Assembly: GCF_012489685.1 (NCBI RefSeq)
Contig: NC_080045.1
Span: forward strand, 6,825,001 to 6,889,000
Direction: 5' to 3'
DNA length: 64,000 nucleotides
DNA from: Lotus japonicus
Lineage: Eukaryota > Streptophyta > Magnoliopsida > Fabales > Fabaceae
The number at the start of each line of letters is the position of its first letter. Position 1 is the stretch's first letter. The translations under genes and the position numbers were made by a program. Below the pieces are notes generated by a model. That model worked only from the letters and a program-made list of their open reading frames with translations, made no database searches and had not been told where the DNA came from. Of this stretch, positions 21,234 through 34,600 are shown one piece after another.

Positions 21234-24200
21234 TCAATTGATGTTAAACATTTGATTATTCAAGCTTATCCTGCTTTTATGACTGGTCTCCTTTCCTTCT
21301 TCATTTCGACAAGCTTTCCTTCTACTCATTTCAGCATACATTTCCTCTATCATTGGTTTCCATAGCCGAACACGGGCATTTATAAACCAGTTCGATACCT
21401 AGTCCACCAACATGAAGATAGCTCAAAGCAATATCAATCAATCAAGAATAACAAGATGTTTAACAACTTTTTTTTCCCTAAAAATCTTCATAGCATATTG
21501 TTCATCTCCAAACTGATAAAAGGATCAATGTATGTACGTATAATCGCTTAAATAAGTTTGTGGTCACTCAATTTACATATACTGGCTTAAATAATTTTCA
21601 CTAATTTTTACAGTTCTAATCCTTCCTTTTAAGGATAATTTTGATTTTGGTTCCCACAGTTAATATCTTGTTAACAAACACATGTAAATCTCCACTTCCA
21701 CGTGCACTAGTCTATGCAATTCAACTTTAGGAACTTCGGATTAGGTGTAACTCTACCCTAAGAACTAGTTCAGGAGTTAGTATTGTTCTACCAATAATGT
21801 GAGACTTCTCAACACCCCCTCATGCCTAAGACTTGATATTGGGAGAGCAAAATTTGCAAGACTAAATACCTGCGGGTGACCAATGTTTGGGTAGCTGAAT
21901 CTACGGATCCATGAGTCTATCATACCATCTTAGAATTCGAATTAAGTCTACCTCTACCACAAAAGCTTGCCCAAGGATGAGGATTGCTCTACTCCATACA
22001 AGAACTTATTTGGCCATATACCTAATCAATGTGTGACTTCTATCAACACTTTGTCTGGAAGTGTGAATTTTATTTATATAACTTGATTGCAAAATAGGTC
22101 ATATAGAATTATTTTGAACATGAGACAATGGTGATACGACCTTTTGTTAGCTACATCATATTGAAATATTACCAAAACTGAAATTATCAGTAAAGGTAGA
22201 CTAAAGCCATAAAATTTAAATAGTGGAGATTAAAAGTAAAACTAAATCTGAATATAAAATGAGGACTTATTAAAGCCATAAATATTTGAAATCAGAGTAA
22301 TATGTACCTGACTCCTTGTCAACCCACTTTTTACAGCAAGCAAATGCTTCTCTGCTTCTTTGGGATACCTGAAATCCATCACATCAAATTTAAAAACATA
22401 AGCATATGAGGCTATCTCCATTCACAACTTCTATCATTGTCTTAAATTATGTGCATGTTTGGATTCAAGGAGGAAAACCATGGTGAAGCCAAAAATCAAG
22501 GTCGACAAAAGCGACTTCCCTTAGCTTTCGAGAATGTTCACTATGATTTTGGCCATTTCCACCGTGTATCCAATATATTGTACAAAGAGTGCAGAAACTC
22601 ACGGATGAAGGAAATTCTGAAACATCCAAGCACGTAGAACTGAGACAGATCTTTCTGGCAAGCCCCTTTGGGGCCTCCATAACTGATCTTTTCTTTTCAA
22701 CTGTTGGAGAGCCCATTGCTTCTGAACAAATGAAGTTTCCATAGACCATTCCTTCTCCTCTTCAGAGCATGACATGTTGAAATTGGACCCCATGGCAAGA
22801 ATTTGAGTGCTAATCCTCTCTCTCAAGTCCTTGTATAGGAGAGAGATTGTTTGAAGAGCAAAATGTGCATGTATGTGTGGGTCCAGCTCAGTAGCAGCAT
22901 GGAATGCAGATACAACGGTATGTACCTCATCCAAACACTGACTATATCTATTGTCCACCTGGGTAAAGAAACGGATTATTATCAGCATGTTAGGATTAAA
23001 ACTTCAATGTAAGATAGCATGTTTGGACAATTTTTTTTTTCATCAGAATCTACTCACATAACTTCTCACCATAATTGATTTTCGTTTCATAATCAATAGA
23101 AGGATTTCCAAAAATACACTTAATTCAACATCTCCAACTCCAAATTTGATTTCTAGACTATCAATAATATCCCTCATAATTTGGTTTTAGTTCGGGCTCA
23201 ATGGTGTAGCGTAATCCATAGCAGACCTTACTTAATAGAAAAGACTTTTGTTGTAGTTGTTGTTTCCTAAACAAGTAGTAGATTTTTTCCTGTCCATAAA
23301 TTTTATTTGGAGAATTGAAACTGCAAAGTGAATAATATTAGGATGAAAACTATGAGTGAATAATATTAGGATATAAGCTTACATATATTTCATCGTGGAT
23401 GTTTGGAAATACTTATATAGTTTATTCTAAAGTTAAAATCAATTCTGGCGAGAAATTAAGTGATTCCAAGAAAAGTCGATTCAAACATGCTATTGAATTA
23501 ACTTCTCTTTTCTCAGAGTCAATTCTAGCATCCAAAAACTACTCACAAAAGCTTCAACCTGATATAGATTGTCTTCATAATCAATTATAAAGGGATTCCA
23601 AACATGCACAATTCAACTTCTCCAAATTTGTGATCTAGACTGTTGTGCTAAACATGTGCTAATAATTTTTTACATCTATAAATTTTATTTGAACTGAAAA
23701 CTAGTAGAATATAGCACATTTCATCTCTAATTCTACCAGGATGATAATTAATAACTGATTTTACTAAAGCCAAATGAGTGTAAGAGGCAGCACTTCACCA
23801 GTTGTAGAAGCATCAGCAGTTGAGATTTGATTGATTCAGCAGCTTGTCCTTGCAATGGAGAATCTGCATTGTGATTTGTTGCTATCCTTCTCTTGGGTGT
23901 GAACGCTGAAGTTGATTTATTACCTCCTCTAACACCAGCAGCTGAATAATTTACCTCTTCTAAATTTTCAAATGAATATGTTGCAATCTGAACAAGTATC
24001 TCCTGAATTCCAGAAAGGTATCTTGATCCAAGAATTGCCGGTGAAAACTGAAATCTTCCATTAGAATCCATACTCATACTAACTTCCATACTGTTGCCTG
24101 ATGATGTTCCATTCATACTATGAGTCAAGTCAGAGCACTGACCTGTGGTTGGAGACGATGAAGCAAGGCTTAATGATAGCTCATTACTACAATTAGACGA

Positions 24201-24845
24201 GTTATAAGCATGATTAGCCAAGTTTGCAACATTTGATGATGACCATCCATTCGGTTCTATGTTTCCTATGGATGAATAAGGCAGTAACCCAGTAAGATCA
24301 GCCTCTGAAGCTTTCAGAAACTTGTTAAAAATCCATCTACCATTACTGGGTGCTTCATCATAGCCACTACTACAAAAATTTGCAGACAAAGGGTTTGAGG
24401 AATCTTGCCAATTATTGAAAACCAATGGTCCTGATACCTCCAAAGATGCAGAATTTTCTAAGTTTTCTTGAAGACCAATTCTAGCAGGAACTGAAGCACA
24501 AGAAATTGGCCTTCCTCCAGCTAAATGATCCTCAAAGTCACTGTTACCAGTGGGATTTGAGGCATCTAGCATAAAAGTCATCCCTTGTGATGTAGCAAAT
24601 GAATTGGAATTAGCAATAGTAACTGGATTTATGAAGCTACCATCTAATTGGGCATTACTTATATGTTCAGTTTGCTCTCCAGAAAGTATTGGAATCCCAT
24701 TTATGATGTGGCTTTGGCTATTGAGGTCAAATGAACAGCAATAGATGAGTGGCTTTGGGATGAGGTGCTGTGTGATATTATCTTCAATGCAAGTAGAATT
24801 TTGGTCAGCCATGTCCAATGGATCACTAAACATAGCATTCTCCAT
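21234..24845 (-). CDS. ATH1: ATH1-like BELL-type TALE homeodomain transcription factor
   Basis: Four exons on the minus strand: 24845-23799, 22958-22603, 22368-22308, 21398-21234. GT-AG introns and phases 0/2/0 join to 542 aa. The long first exon has [10 protein letters not shown] and the SKY region ([20 protein letters not shown], about 272-300). The BELL domain follows ([37 protein letters not shown]). The TALE homeodomain spans about 440-505, with the PYP loop split by intron 2 and recognition-helix [12 protein letters not shown] in exon 4. The similarity is closest to Arabidopsis ATH1, a nuclear partner of KNOX proteins that acts in the shoot apex, organ boundaries and flowering. Introns 1 and 2 carry MITE-like sequence. 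An upstream ORF lies in the leader. Confidence 0.93.
23018..23119. repeat. MITE-like inverted-repeat copy in ATH1 intron 1
   Basis: It starts GCATGTTTGGACAA and ends TTTCCAAAAATACAC, with AATCTACTCACATAACTTCT and ATAATTGATTTTCG inside. It shares words with the copy at 23396-23608 and with 25080-25195. Boundaries are approximate. Confidence 0.45.
23396..23608. mobile_element. MITE in ATH1 intron 1
   Basis: Terminal TGGATGTTTGGAAAT pairs with ATTCCAAACATGCA at the other end. The interior has paired AATCAATTCTGGCGAG and GTCAATTCTAGCATCCAAAA segments. Several related pieces occur in and around this gene (22451, 23018, 25080). No target duplication was fixed. Confidence 0.55.
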
Positions 24846-24887
24846 TGATATAACAATTAGTAAACGTAACAAGAGGCTCTTGGTACT

Positions 24888-24926
24888 TCAATGGCCTCTA
24901 AGAACAGCACTCTTCAAGAATGGCAT
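24888..24926 (-). promoter_or_regulatory. Upstream ORF (12 codons) in the ATH1 leader
   Basis: On the minus strand ATG at 24926-24924 opens a 12-residue frame (MPFLKSAVLRGH) ending in TGA at 24890-24888, 42 nt before the main ATG at 24845. The leader here appears to be an exon, 24953-24846, preceded by an acceptor-like TACTGGTCCAG. If this exon is used, the upstream ORF would be scanned first and could lower or condition translation. No transcript supports it yet. Confidence 0.45.
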
Positions 24927-24953
24927 GATCACTCTGTTTGAATTCCTGGTAAC

Positions 24954-26742
24954 CTGGACCAGTAGAATCTAGTTAACCCCTTTCTAAGAATAAGTATCTA
25001 TATCTCTTAAAGAAAATAGACAAATCAAGACAGTTAACTGCTACAACCAAGGGAAAAAATAAGGCAGTGCATATTTGAGAATCATTCTACCATTGATTCT
25101 GAAACAAAAATCAATTCTAGGAACAAACTTATGTGAGTAGTTTCTTGACACAGAATTAATTGTGAGGAAATAGAATACAATCCAAAGATGCTAATAGTAG
25201 ATAGTAATGTGACATGTAAATAAATTGAGCATCATTTCAAAGTTATGTAGACCACCATATGGGACATTACTTTAAACAACAGAAATCTTCCAAATATTTG
25301 ATAACTTCTTAGCAGGATATGCAGTATCTCTCAAAGAACCAAGAATAACAAAAAGGAACAACGAAAAAGCAACATTGCCTGTTTCAAGTTCAAAAGATTA
25401 TATGATCATCATCAAATTTGACATTGTCACAATAACCAAAAGTATAAGCACAATAGAAAAAATCACAGCTACTAATTTATTTGAAAACAAGAATAAGAAG
25501 AATCAGAACTCACTCATTCCGAGATTGTGCAAAGCATACTAAAAAACAAAGATTAACAATGAAAAAGTAGCATTCTTGTTTTAAGCTCCAATGTTTAAGC
25601 ATTCTTGTTTTAACCAAAAGAAGGAAAAACTTATGTTCACACTTCAATCTCACATCCGCTTATGAGATAAAAAAGAAATGAAATAAATGATAACTGATAT
25701 GATAAGAAAATAAGAGAGTTATAGGAAGAGAGAGTGAGAGGAAGCCGAAACTAGATAGAAAACAAATATGAGTAAAATGAATCAAAATGAAGAAGCACAA
25801 TGGTAAAGATCATAGTCATAGCTACTAATTTGTTTGAAAACAAGAATAAGAAGCAAATCAAAATCAGAACTCACTAATTGCCATCTTGTGCAAAGCATGC
25901 TAAACAAGGGTATTGTCAAAAGCTTGCATTGACCCCCTTTTGCATGAACAGCAGGAATACTTTTAGTCAAGTATCCAATACCCAAAACTGATTAACTTCC
26001 ATTTTTGCAGATCCCATCAAGATTCATTGTATAGCCTTCCTCTCTCAACTCCTAAACTCACACAAAACTCAACATTTAACTGTCTTCACTTGACACTTGT
26101 AAATAAAAAACCACCTTCTCAAGTAGTTAAACAGGGAAAATGAGTTACACTAAAAAGAAGGAACTAAGCTTAAGCAAAGCTATGCTATGCACCTACCAAT
26201 GGCTATGCATGAGGAGTGTTGAGAGATAAATGAAAAAGTAGGCTTTAAATTGAGATAGATGAAGGTAGAAGAGCCACAACAGAGTAAAAACAAACAAAAA
26301 GAGAGAAAAGTGAGAGTAGTATTTGATGGTGCAGTGCAGTGCCACTCATTTCTGTTTCAGGCATTGCCGGGCCCATCAGTTTTTGCTTTCTCTCTGATCT
26401 CTTTTGTCCTCCTACTATCATCTGCATCACTGCAATCACTGCAACCAAAATATCTGGACTCTGCTCTGTTCAAACTTCTGTTCATGGCAGTCTGAGACTC
26501 AATGACATTTATCACAGAAAAAGTCCCTTGCTTTTTTAGCTATTTTGAAACAAGTTGCTATTGCTGAATAGAAACAAAAGAGTTTAATTCTTGAATTTCT
26601 GTGTTGTACTCAATCTGAATATACATTTAATTCGACAACATGAAATTTTATTTTTTTATTCATGCTAAATTTTACATGCAAAGTTGTAAAATCTTTTTAT
26701 TTTTTATAAAAAAAGGTTTGTGTAAATTTAAATTCCGTTACC
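24954..26742 (-). other. Upstream region of the ATH1-like gene
   Basis: AT-rich. A CT-rich stretch on the minus strand at about 26230-26320 could be the distal leader or core promoter, which would make 24954 to about 26200 a leader intron. Related repeat words occur at 25080-25195. No coding gene was recognised. Confidence 0.4.
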
Positions 26743-26750
26743 ATTACAAA

Positions 26751-27608
26751 CAAGAGGCGTATCCAGGATTTTCTTGTTGGGCGGCGAAATATAAGATTAA
26801 AAAAATCTTCATTGAATATTATATAAACTTTAAATTATAAAAGATTATTTAAATACAACTATTCGTTCTTTTATAGTACTAAATTTAGCTATTATTATAT
26901 CAACATAAAATGTTTCACCCATTTCTTTTTCGATATATACAACTAATAAATTTATAAGAAGATCATCTTCAATTTTGTTACAAAACTAAAGTCTTAACAA
27001 CTTTCATTGCATAAAAATATCGCTTTGTAGATGTTGTTGAAATAGGGAATGTCAAAAAAGACGTAGCAATCTATCAACAAGTGGAAATATTGTTGTTTTT
27101 CCAGTTTCAACTAACTTCTGATAATACTCGGATAAATTGGAATTTTTTCCTAAATTACGATCTCGGGAAACATCTAAATGATAATGTCTTAGTTGGAACG
27201 ACAAAATTCTCTTTTCTAACTCGAAAAAATCATCTGCATAAAACTTCTCAACAAGCTTACATATTTTCTAATTACCAAATGATTTAAAATTTTCCTTAGG
27301 ATCTAAAGCTGAACTAAGTATGAGAAGTTTCACTACCTCTACATTAAATCTTCCATTTAATTCATATAGTTGTAAATCAATTGTAGAATTAAATACATCT
27401 ATCCTATAAGGATGTTCCATATCTCCACCTTATTTCTTATAACGACTATTACTCATAAAATAAGGGGTTTTCATGTCAGGAACTTTAACTTGATGAGTAT
27501 CACAAAATGTTATAACATTTTCTATATAAAAATACCTATAGTAAGTGAACATTTCAAAATTCTTGGGGGGCGATGACCCTTGCCTGCCCCTACATAGATA
27601 CGCCCCTG
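26751..27608 (-). mobile_element. Decayed hAT-type element with 8-bp TSD
   Basis: Terminal inverted repeats are the GGCGTATCCAGG type at the left and AGATACGCCCCTG at the right. The element is flanked by a perfect 8-bp duplication ATTACAAA at 26743-26750 and 27609-27616, the length expected of hAT transposons. On the minus strand, remnants resemble the C-terminal dimerisation region of TTF-type/MYM-type hAT transposases, but stops and frameshifts prevent translation. It is the same family as 46032-46597, in the opposite orientation. Confidence 0.75.
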
Positions 27609-27616
27609 ATTACAAA

Positions 27617-30600
27617 CTATAGAAAGATTAGCAGGAACACACAACCTTTTAATGTGTAATAGTCCATCATGACCAATTGAACCAATAAGTTATGAGATTA
27701 ATTTCTATGCACTGACGTCATTCAATTGTATCCTTTCATTTCCTATTTTACATAACATTAAATTTAAAATTAATTATGATCTAATAAAATGGAGGGATGT
27801 GATTGCATGATAGTGTAAAACTTATTTACATTGTCAGTGCATAGAAATTAATCACATAAATTATATGTGTTTAGATTCTCATTAAGCTCAACATAAATCA
27901 ACTTTAAAATTAACGTGTTAAAATTATATTTATTTAATTCACATTTAATCATCATGACAAACTCTAATTTTTTTTGAAACATGTGAAATCATATTGATGT
28001 CAGCTCGACCGTTAAAACAAACATGCAATTAGTGAATAAGAATAACTCATAGATCATTAAATAGTATAGACATTTCATGACAACTTTTTTTACTTATATC
28101 AATTTGTATCTCTCTAAAGCTCTGCACCATTTAAGTGCACATTAATCTTTACTCATTAGGAAATTCTAACATCTGTATTGATATTATAAAATGTGTGAGA
28201 TTGCAAATTGTGTTGGTATAAAGCCAAGCCAAACATACAATCAGAAGGAGTAAAGAAATGTCAAGCTTTCTCTTCAGAATGTAACTAGTAAAAGAACAAG
28301 GAAATTGACGTGTGAAGTAGATAGAGAGAGAAAGGAACACTGTGACTGTGATGGCTAATAAGATTATGTAGTTATAGGCTTTGTAGCTGTGTACTTTATT
28401 ATTTATCTTGAGGGTAGCCAGACAGAGAGATTTAAAAGGATGATGTAAGCAACAAGGAAAAAATGACGAAGAATAGTTGTATGAAAGGTCCCACATCGAT
28501 CCATCAGGATTTTGTTGCAGCAAATCGAGTGCACTCGATCATCAGGGCGTGCTTGCATGGCCAGTCTAACCCTATCGATCTATGGCTATGAGATAATCAT
28601 GGCGGATAATTATGATAACTAGAACTAGAAGCTCCTCTTGTGTTCGTTGTGGAAAGTGAAAACAGTAGTAACAGTTACCTTGGATTTTGGTTTGTGTTCT
28701 AGATCATAGATTGCCATCTCTCATCATGTTGTTGTTAAGGAAAATGTTGGCTACAAACTCCCCCACCTCTTCATATCTTAAAATTTAAGAGGGAAGGAAA
28801 GTGAAACTTGTGATATGATAAGGTAAAAATAAATTATAAGAGAGGATGTGTGAATCTATCATAACTCATATTGTTAGTGTTCTTAGACCTTTGTTAAGTA
28901 AGGCAATAAATTGTGATATTCAACATACATAAGAGGAGTTTTTAACACTTTTTACGATATTTTCTCTTTAATTATTTAAAATTCATACATGATTCATTAA
29001 ATTACATGATCCTCATTCTCAATTTAGTAAGATTTATATGAATTTTAATTAGTGGATTATGATTCTTTCAATTAAAAAAAACTTTACCATATCAAATGTC
29101 ATCATTTCACTATCAATTTATGTGTTTAAGAATTAAAATAATATTAAATTAATAGTGAGATGATAGATGAGACTTGACAAAATTAATTTTTCTTACAATA
29201 TACAATCTCGATTTGTAGACTACAAAATAATATTTGTACCTACTAATACCACTTTTTTAGTTTAATTGTTCTCACAATTTTAACCCAAATGGAAGGTCAA
29301 AAGCACTACACCGAAAAATATTTTACAGTGTTTATTTTTTGCATTTTTAAAATGCTTATAGAGTATTGTAGCATTGTAGCATGAGTCTTTTTAGTACTGT
29401 CCAACACTATTCTTAAAGTGTTGTAGAACAATAAATAATTATTCACACGTGGAAAGAAGTGGAGGAGGAAAAAGATGAGAAGAAAAGAAAAAGTAAGAGG
29501 GAAAAATATAAAATGTAATAGATGATAAGAGGAGAGATATAAAAATAAAAATAGGTGAAAATGAAGTGTATAAAAAATAAAGTGTGTATATATCATTATC
29601 GGTTGCAGAACATAAGACATCCTACGGTGTTTATTCTTATGAAGTGCATGTGGAAGTACAAAAATATACTACAACATATTTTTGGAAGAAGCGTGGTAGA
29701 ATATAACATGCTAAAGTTAATTCAGTGAAAACATTTTAAAATAATTGTATGTATGTTTTTAAAGCGTTTCAATTAATAAGTGTTTAATAGAGATGTCGTA
29801 TAAATTTTTTTGGCATGTGAGGTATGCCAAGAGTGTGCTCTTATTAATCAAATTCTTGATCTAGATGGTTAAAGAATCACTTTTTACTATTGTGATCGGC
29901 ACTTACTCAGGTACCAATAACACCTTTTGACTTTATCTTTTTTCCACATATCATCATATATTACATTAGTTATCTATCCATCTTTTATTCTTCATCTTCA
30001 AAGACGGCAGAAAAAAACACCTTCAGATAGGCGAGACGCTAATGACATGTTTGGTAGACTAGCGAAGACTCACTCTTAAAAATGAGTCTCAATAAATCTC
30101 TAAAAAAAGGATTACCCACCAACTCAGATTTTACTCGATATAAAGTGATTCAAACCCTCTACTTATGACGAGGTGAAAAATAAACTCGAAACCTATAACC
30201 AATTTATCCATCTTTTCTAGCTTGATCTCTATATTTAAGTGTTTATGCTCTACACCATAATGGTGTATACCAAACATTGTTGAATTACATAGTACCACAG
30301 GCATATTTCTATATAAATAAATTTAATAACCTAATAATAACATTTATGATAAATTGTGAAGTTTTTAACAATATTGTGATGGGTAGGATGTGGCAGTTGG
30401 TTGATAATTCACTTGGAGTTGTTGATCAATGCATGATTTATGCACATTATTCGTGATGTGCTGAGGTTGATTAGGTTACCTTTGTGTATCATTTTGATGA
30501 CTTACTTGAGTTCTAACCTCTTACACTTGTTTGAATTTTTAGTGGAATAGTGCTTAATTCTTCATTTTTACCTTCTATAACCTTTTGCACTATAATATGT

Positions 30601-31066
30601 TGAATCTAGAGGTATAATAGTCGGAGTGAGGGAAATAATATGTCATTGGAAAGCTAGAAGAGTATTTCACAAAGTTTATGTTGATCTTGCTCCACGGTTG
30701 AATCACTCTCAAACTTGTTCAAAATCTAGTTGCAAGTTTGTTGCCCTGAAACTTGTGAGTTGAACAGTCTGAACTAAAATAATCATATCTTGAGCTACAT
30801 AACTCAAATTGGACACGGTTTGAAGCCATGCAAAGCTAACTTAAAGGGCTTAAACTTTCATGAAGATCATAAGAGAAGAATAGATTATTTAATGGATCCC
30901 GTAAAAGTCTGAAACTGACTAACGTTGTAGCACGCGCATTATTAGGCCAACTGAATATTGGATTGCTTACTTCTATTGGGCTCGGACCTGTGTGTTTAAG
31001 AAGGGCAGAAGATGCCTAATTTGGAGCTAGTTTTTCATATAAATATTAGTGTTTTAGTCTGGGGTA
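27617..31066. other. Intergenic region without a recognised gene
   Basis: AT-rich. It contains a CACTA-like end at 29304. The last ~700 bp (30370-31066) look like part of an older LTR, with TATAAATAT at about 31039. The copia element at 31072 inserted there. A frame at 28149-28523 (-) has no recognisable domain and is probably chance. Confidence 0.45.
29304..29330 (+). repeat. CACTA-type transposon terminus candidate
   Basis: CACTACACCGAAAAATATTT resembles the CACTAC-A-GAAAA termini of CACTA elements. Subterminal words of the ACAGTGTTT and AAAGTGTTGTAG kind follow within 150 bp. No matching GTAGTG end was found nearby, so the element is truncated or the match is accidental. Confidence 0.35.
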
Positions 31067-31071
31067 AACAC

Positions 31072-31336
31072 TAACAGAAATCTCAACCTAGCTTTCAGAG
31101 GAAGCTCAAGGAAGAAGAAGAAGCTCAAATTGTATTGAATCTATTGAAAATGAATATTCATAATACAAAGTGTTTATGCTAAACTCTATTTATATAGTAA
31201 ACTATTAACTAACAGTAGTTATAACTATCCTAACAAACTTTGACAGCTGGAATGAACTAACTACTAACTATTACAAATGAGTCCTTGCACTTTTGCTTCT
31301 ATGCTATACTGGTCCTTGATCTCTAGTATTTTCACA
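31072..31336 (-). repeat. Copia 3' LTR
   Basis: On the minus strand it runs TGTGAAAATACT... to ...GAGATTTCTGTTA, with a TATA box TATATAAATAG near 31185-31195. It is preceded by the polypurine tract CTTGTGGGAGGG (31337-31348). The terminal dinucleotides are TG/TA rather than TG/CA. Confidence 0.92.
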
Positions 31337-31690
31337 CCCTCCCACAAGCTGGAGGTCGAAAGATATCCACCATAGCAAGTTTGGCTACAAACCCTTGAAA
31401 AACCCGTGGCTGGAGTGCCTTCGTAAAAACATCTGCTACTTGCAGAGCTGTAGGAATAGGCTTGAGAACTTCAGCTTGTAATTTCTCTCGAACCACATGG
31501 CAATCAATGTCCAGATGCTTTGTTCTCTCATGAAAAACAGGATTGGCTGCAATGTGAAGGGCACTTTGATTATCACAAAATAAAATTGGTTTTTGATCAC
31601 AAGTGATTTTGAGATCCTGCAGAAGATATAACAACTACTGAAGCTCACAGGTAGCATAAGCTAGTGCTCTATATTCTGCTTCACTAGAGG
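31337..31690 (-). pseudogene. Copia pol, C-terminal part of RNase H
   Basis: Reads SSSEAEYRALAYATCELQ, then a TAG stop (31635-31637) where a Trp codon is usual, then LLYLLQDLKI and the CDNQSALHIAANPVFHERTK block, HIDIDCH-like LDIDCHVVREK and DVFTKAL. These are standard copia RNase H landmarks. It joins the upstream part across the 3.2 kb solo LTR and its ATCTA duplication. Confidence 0.9.
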
Positions 31691-31695
31691 ATCTA

Positions 31696-34600
31696 TGTAA
31701 CGCCCCAATTTCTCAACTGAGGAATCACATTAGTAACCTAACAAAGTCTAAGGACTATTCTGCAATCCCTAAAAATCCAAGGGTAATTTTTTTCTGAAAA
31801 ACAACTAAACACTTCGGCTAAAAGGTTGGAACATGTCATAACTTTATTTCAATAACCTGTTTCCCGATATATAATAATAATAGCTTACAACACCATAAGT
31901 AAAGTTCAGAATAAACATGCGCACTTTAACAGTGGCGGAAGCAAGGCTTTAATAACAGAGTTCTCCTAAAGAAAGGGAGGCTCAAACATAAACCACAAGA
32001 AGAGAAGCAAAGCTGCTTCTCGCACCTCTACCCCACTGCTTACGACTCGATCTCCAACTCGAACAGCTAAGCTTCGGCGGAAGGATCTCCATCGCCTAAT
32101 AGCGTTAAGCGCCCAAACAACAAGTAGCAAATAGAAAGGGTTAACTCCATGCAATTACCATGTATAAAAGAGAAAATCATGCTATTCAAATTTAATGACC
32201 TAGCATGGTAAATGAACTAGCAATTTAACTCAAATTAGGTGACAACTCATCCTATCGAATCATGAAATCAAATCACATATTTAACAGAATTAGACATATC
32301 AGCATATCAGTAAATTCAACGATATGATTTTAGAACAGATACCAACAAAACTTAACAACATAAACTTACTCATGAATCAATAACTTAACAGCATAGGTTA
32401 ATTCAGATAACATTATCTTCAGCAATATAATATCAAATCAGATATCAACAATCTTCAACAATATAACAACAAATCCAGATATCAATAATCCGCAATAATG
32501 TAAATCAAACTAGATATCAACAACCTCAACAATATAGCATCAAATCAGATATCGACATCCTCAGCAATACAACATCAAATCAGATAGCAATAACCAACAA
32601 TATGAGTCAATCAATAACGTCTCAAAAGATGGGACGATGATAGGACCACACCTCCTCATCGCCACTTAGCGTCTCACAAGACGGGACAATGATAGGCCAC
32701 ACCTCCTCATCGCCACTTAACGTCACAATGGACGGGACAATCATAGGACCACGCCTCTTGATCGCCACTCATAACGCCACGAAGGCCACACAGTACAATC
32801 CAACAACGCATATACACAAATATGTATCAACAATTTCAAATCCAATAATCAAGACAAAATAACTCTATGTTACTCTTAAGATCAACAAGCATACGTCAAC
32901 TCAACTCAATGACAGAAACCAGTAAACGGCCGAAGCCTCTCAGAAAACGGAGACACACGTCTCAATAAATTTACTCGGCCGAAGCCTTCAGAAAACATTT
33001 AGCACAGCCTCAGAAACAGTCAATATAAGCAAGCATACAACATTGCAAGCATAATAATCATAATCATCTGCCAATCAATATAAACATCTTCATCTCAAAC
33101 GCATGCAATGCGATAAAAGCAGGCAGGACTCAAAGACACGCTAAAACTGAGTTACCCTTACCTTCGTGAGTAGAAGTTGGGCACGGAAGTTGTGAACCTA
33201 GAACAAGGAAACACAATCATCAACACAAGCCCTACTAGAAGTAACACTATCTAATAACGCTAATCGAAACCGGAAAGAAAGCTTTTAAAGCTTCAGAGTT
33301 CCTCTTAAGGCACGAATTGACAACAGAACTTCGTTCGCTAAAACGAGCATAACTCGAGCTACAGAACTCGGAATGACACGAAACCAGCGCCAAAATTTCA
33401 ACAATCGAAAGAGCTACGCAAAGGTTCAGGTCATAGAGACCCAAAAATTATTTTTGGACACGGTACCCTAAGCAATAGGTTTCGGCCACTATGTAAAATA
33501 GGGTTTCCGAACTTTTTCTTCGATCTAAATCGATTCCTAGGTATTCTTAGGCGATACCTAGGCCAGGGAAACTCTCAGAAAAATTATCGAATCGAAAACT
33601 GTCGCAGGGGTATTTTGGTCAATATTTTTAGCTCGGAAACTCAAAATCAGAATTTCGAAAAACAAATTAGATGGGGTCGATACCAACGACGATTATGACG
33701 ACTAATCCTACTAACGCTAAGCTTAGTCGAGAGTTTTTGATTCAAAAAGCGGAACCTTTGTTAGAAATGGGTATTTTGAGCAAAATCGAAACTCGGCGGC
33801 CTTTCGGCGACATTCGACAAAATGTAATCCGCTAAACATGCTCAGGGGCACATAGAGAATAAGTTTAGACACTAAAATCAAGTTATTTGGACAGTTTTAC
33901 CAAAAAGCTCAAAACTTGGAGCACAGAAAGACATAACAAAAAGCGACGGAATTTAAGATCAGAAGAAAGAAATAACATCAGTACCTTGAGGCCTACGCGT
34001 AGCAACGAACAGAGCAACGATCAGGCAAGAACCGGAAAAAACTCTTCCTCCTTTCTCCCTCAAGCTCACCCACGGCCAACAAAAAAAATGAAAAGGATGG
34101 TGTATTTTTTTTGAGTTTTTGAAGTCCTATTTATAGGAAATTGAAAACGTGAGAAAATGATTATTTCGCGATTTCGATTTTTCCTACTGATTCCAACGTA
34201 TTTTAGACACGATATTCTTCCCGCTGAATCTTCTAATTCTTCAAAGAAATATCAGTATGATTTTTTGTTTTCGAGTCTTGTTTTTTAATGTTTACCGGCT
34301 TAAAATGCACTTTATGATTTTGACCTCGGATGCAGAAACTTCCTTCTGAAGAAAGATTTGGAACGTCGATTAGAGTGGGCGTAAGCGTGTGGAATCTTCA
34401 TCTGAAGCTCCGAATAGAAAAAGTCTTCCTCGACCGTTCATTTTAGGGTTCTTGAACTATCAGGGTTTTAGTTTCGGCAAACTTCCGATGATTGGAATCG
34501 GACGTTCGTAGATCCTAGGGTTTCACCTTGAAACGCTTGTTATATAAGGATTAAGAGAAGTTCTAACATTTCTCTGAAGATTTTTGGAATTTATTCCTAT

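Noticed and set aside
28149..28523. 124-codon minus-strand frame
   Set aside because: No ATG-linked conserved motif, AT-rich hydrophobic composition, no neighbouring splice-compatible exons.
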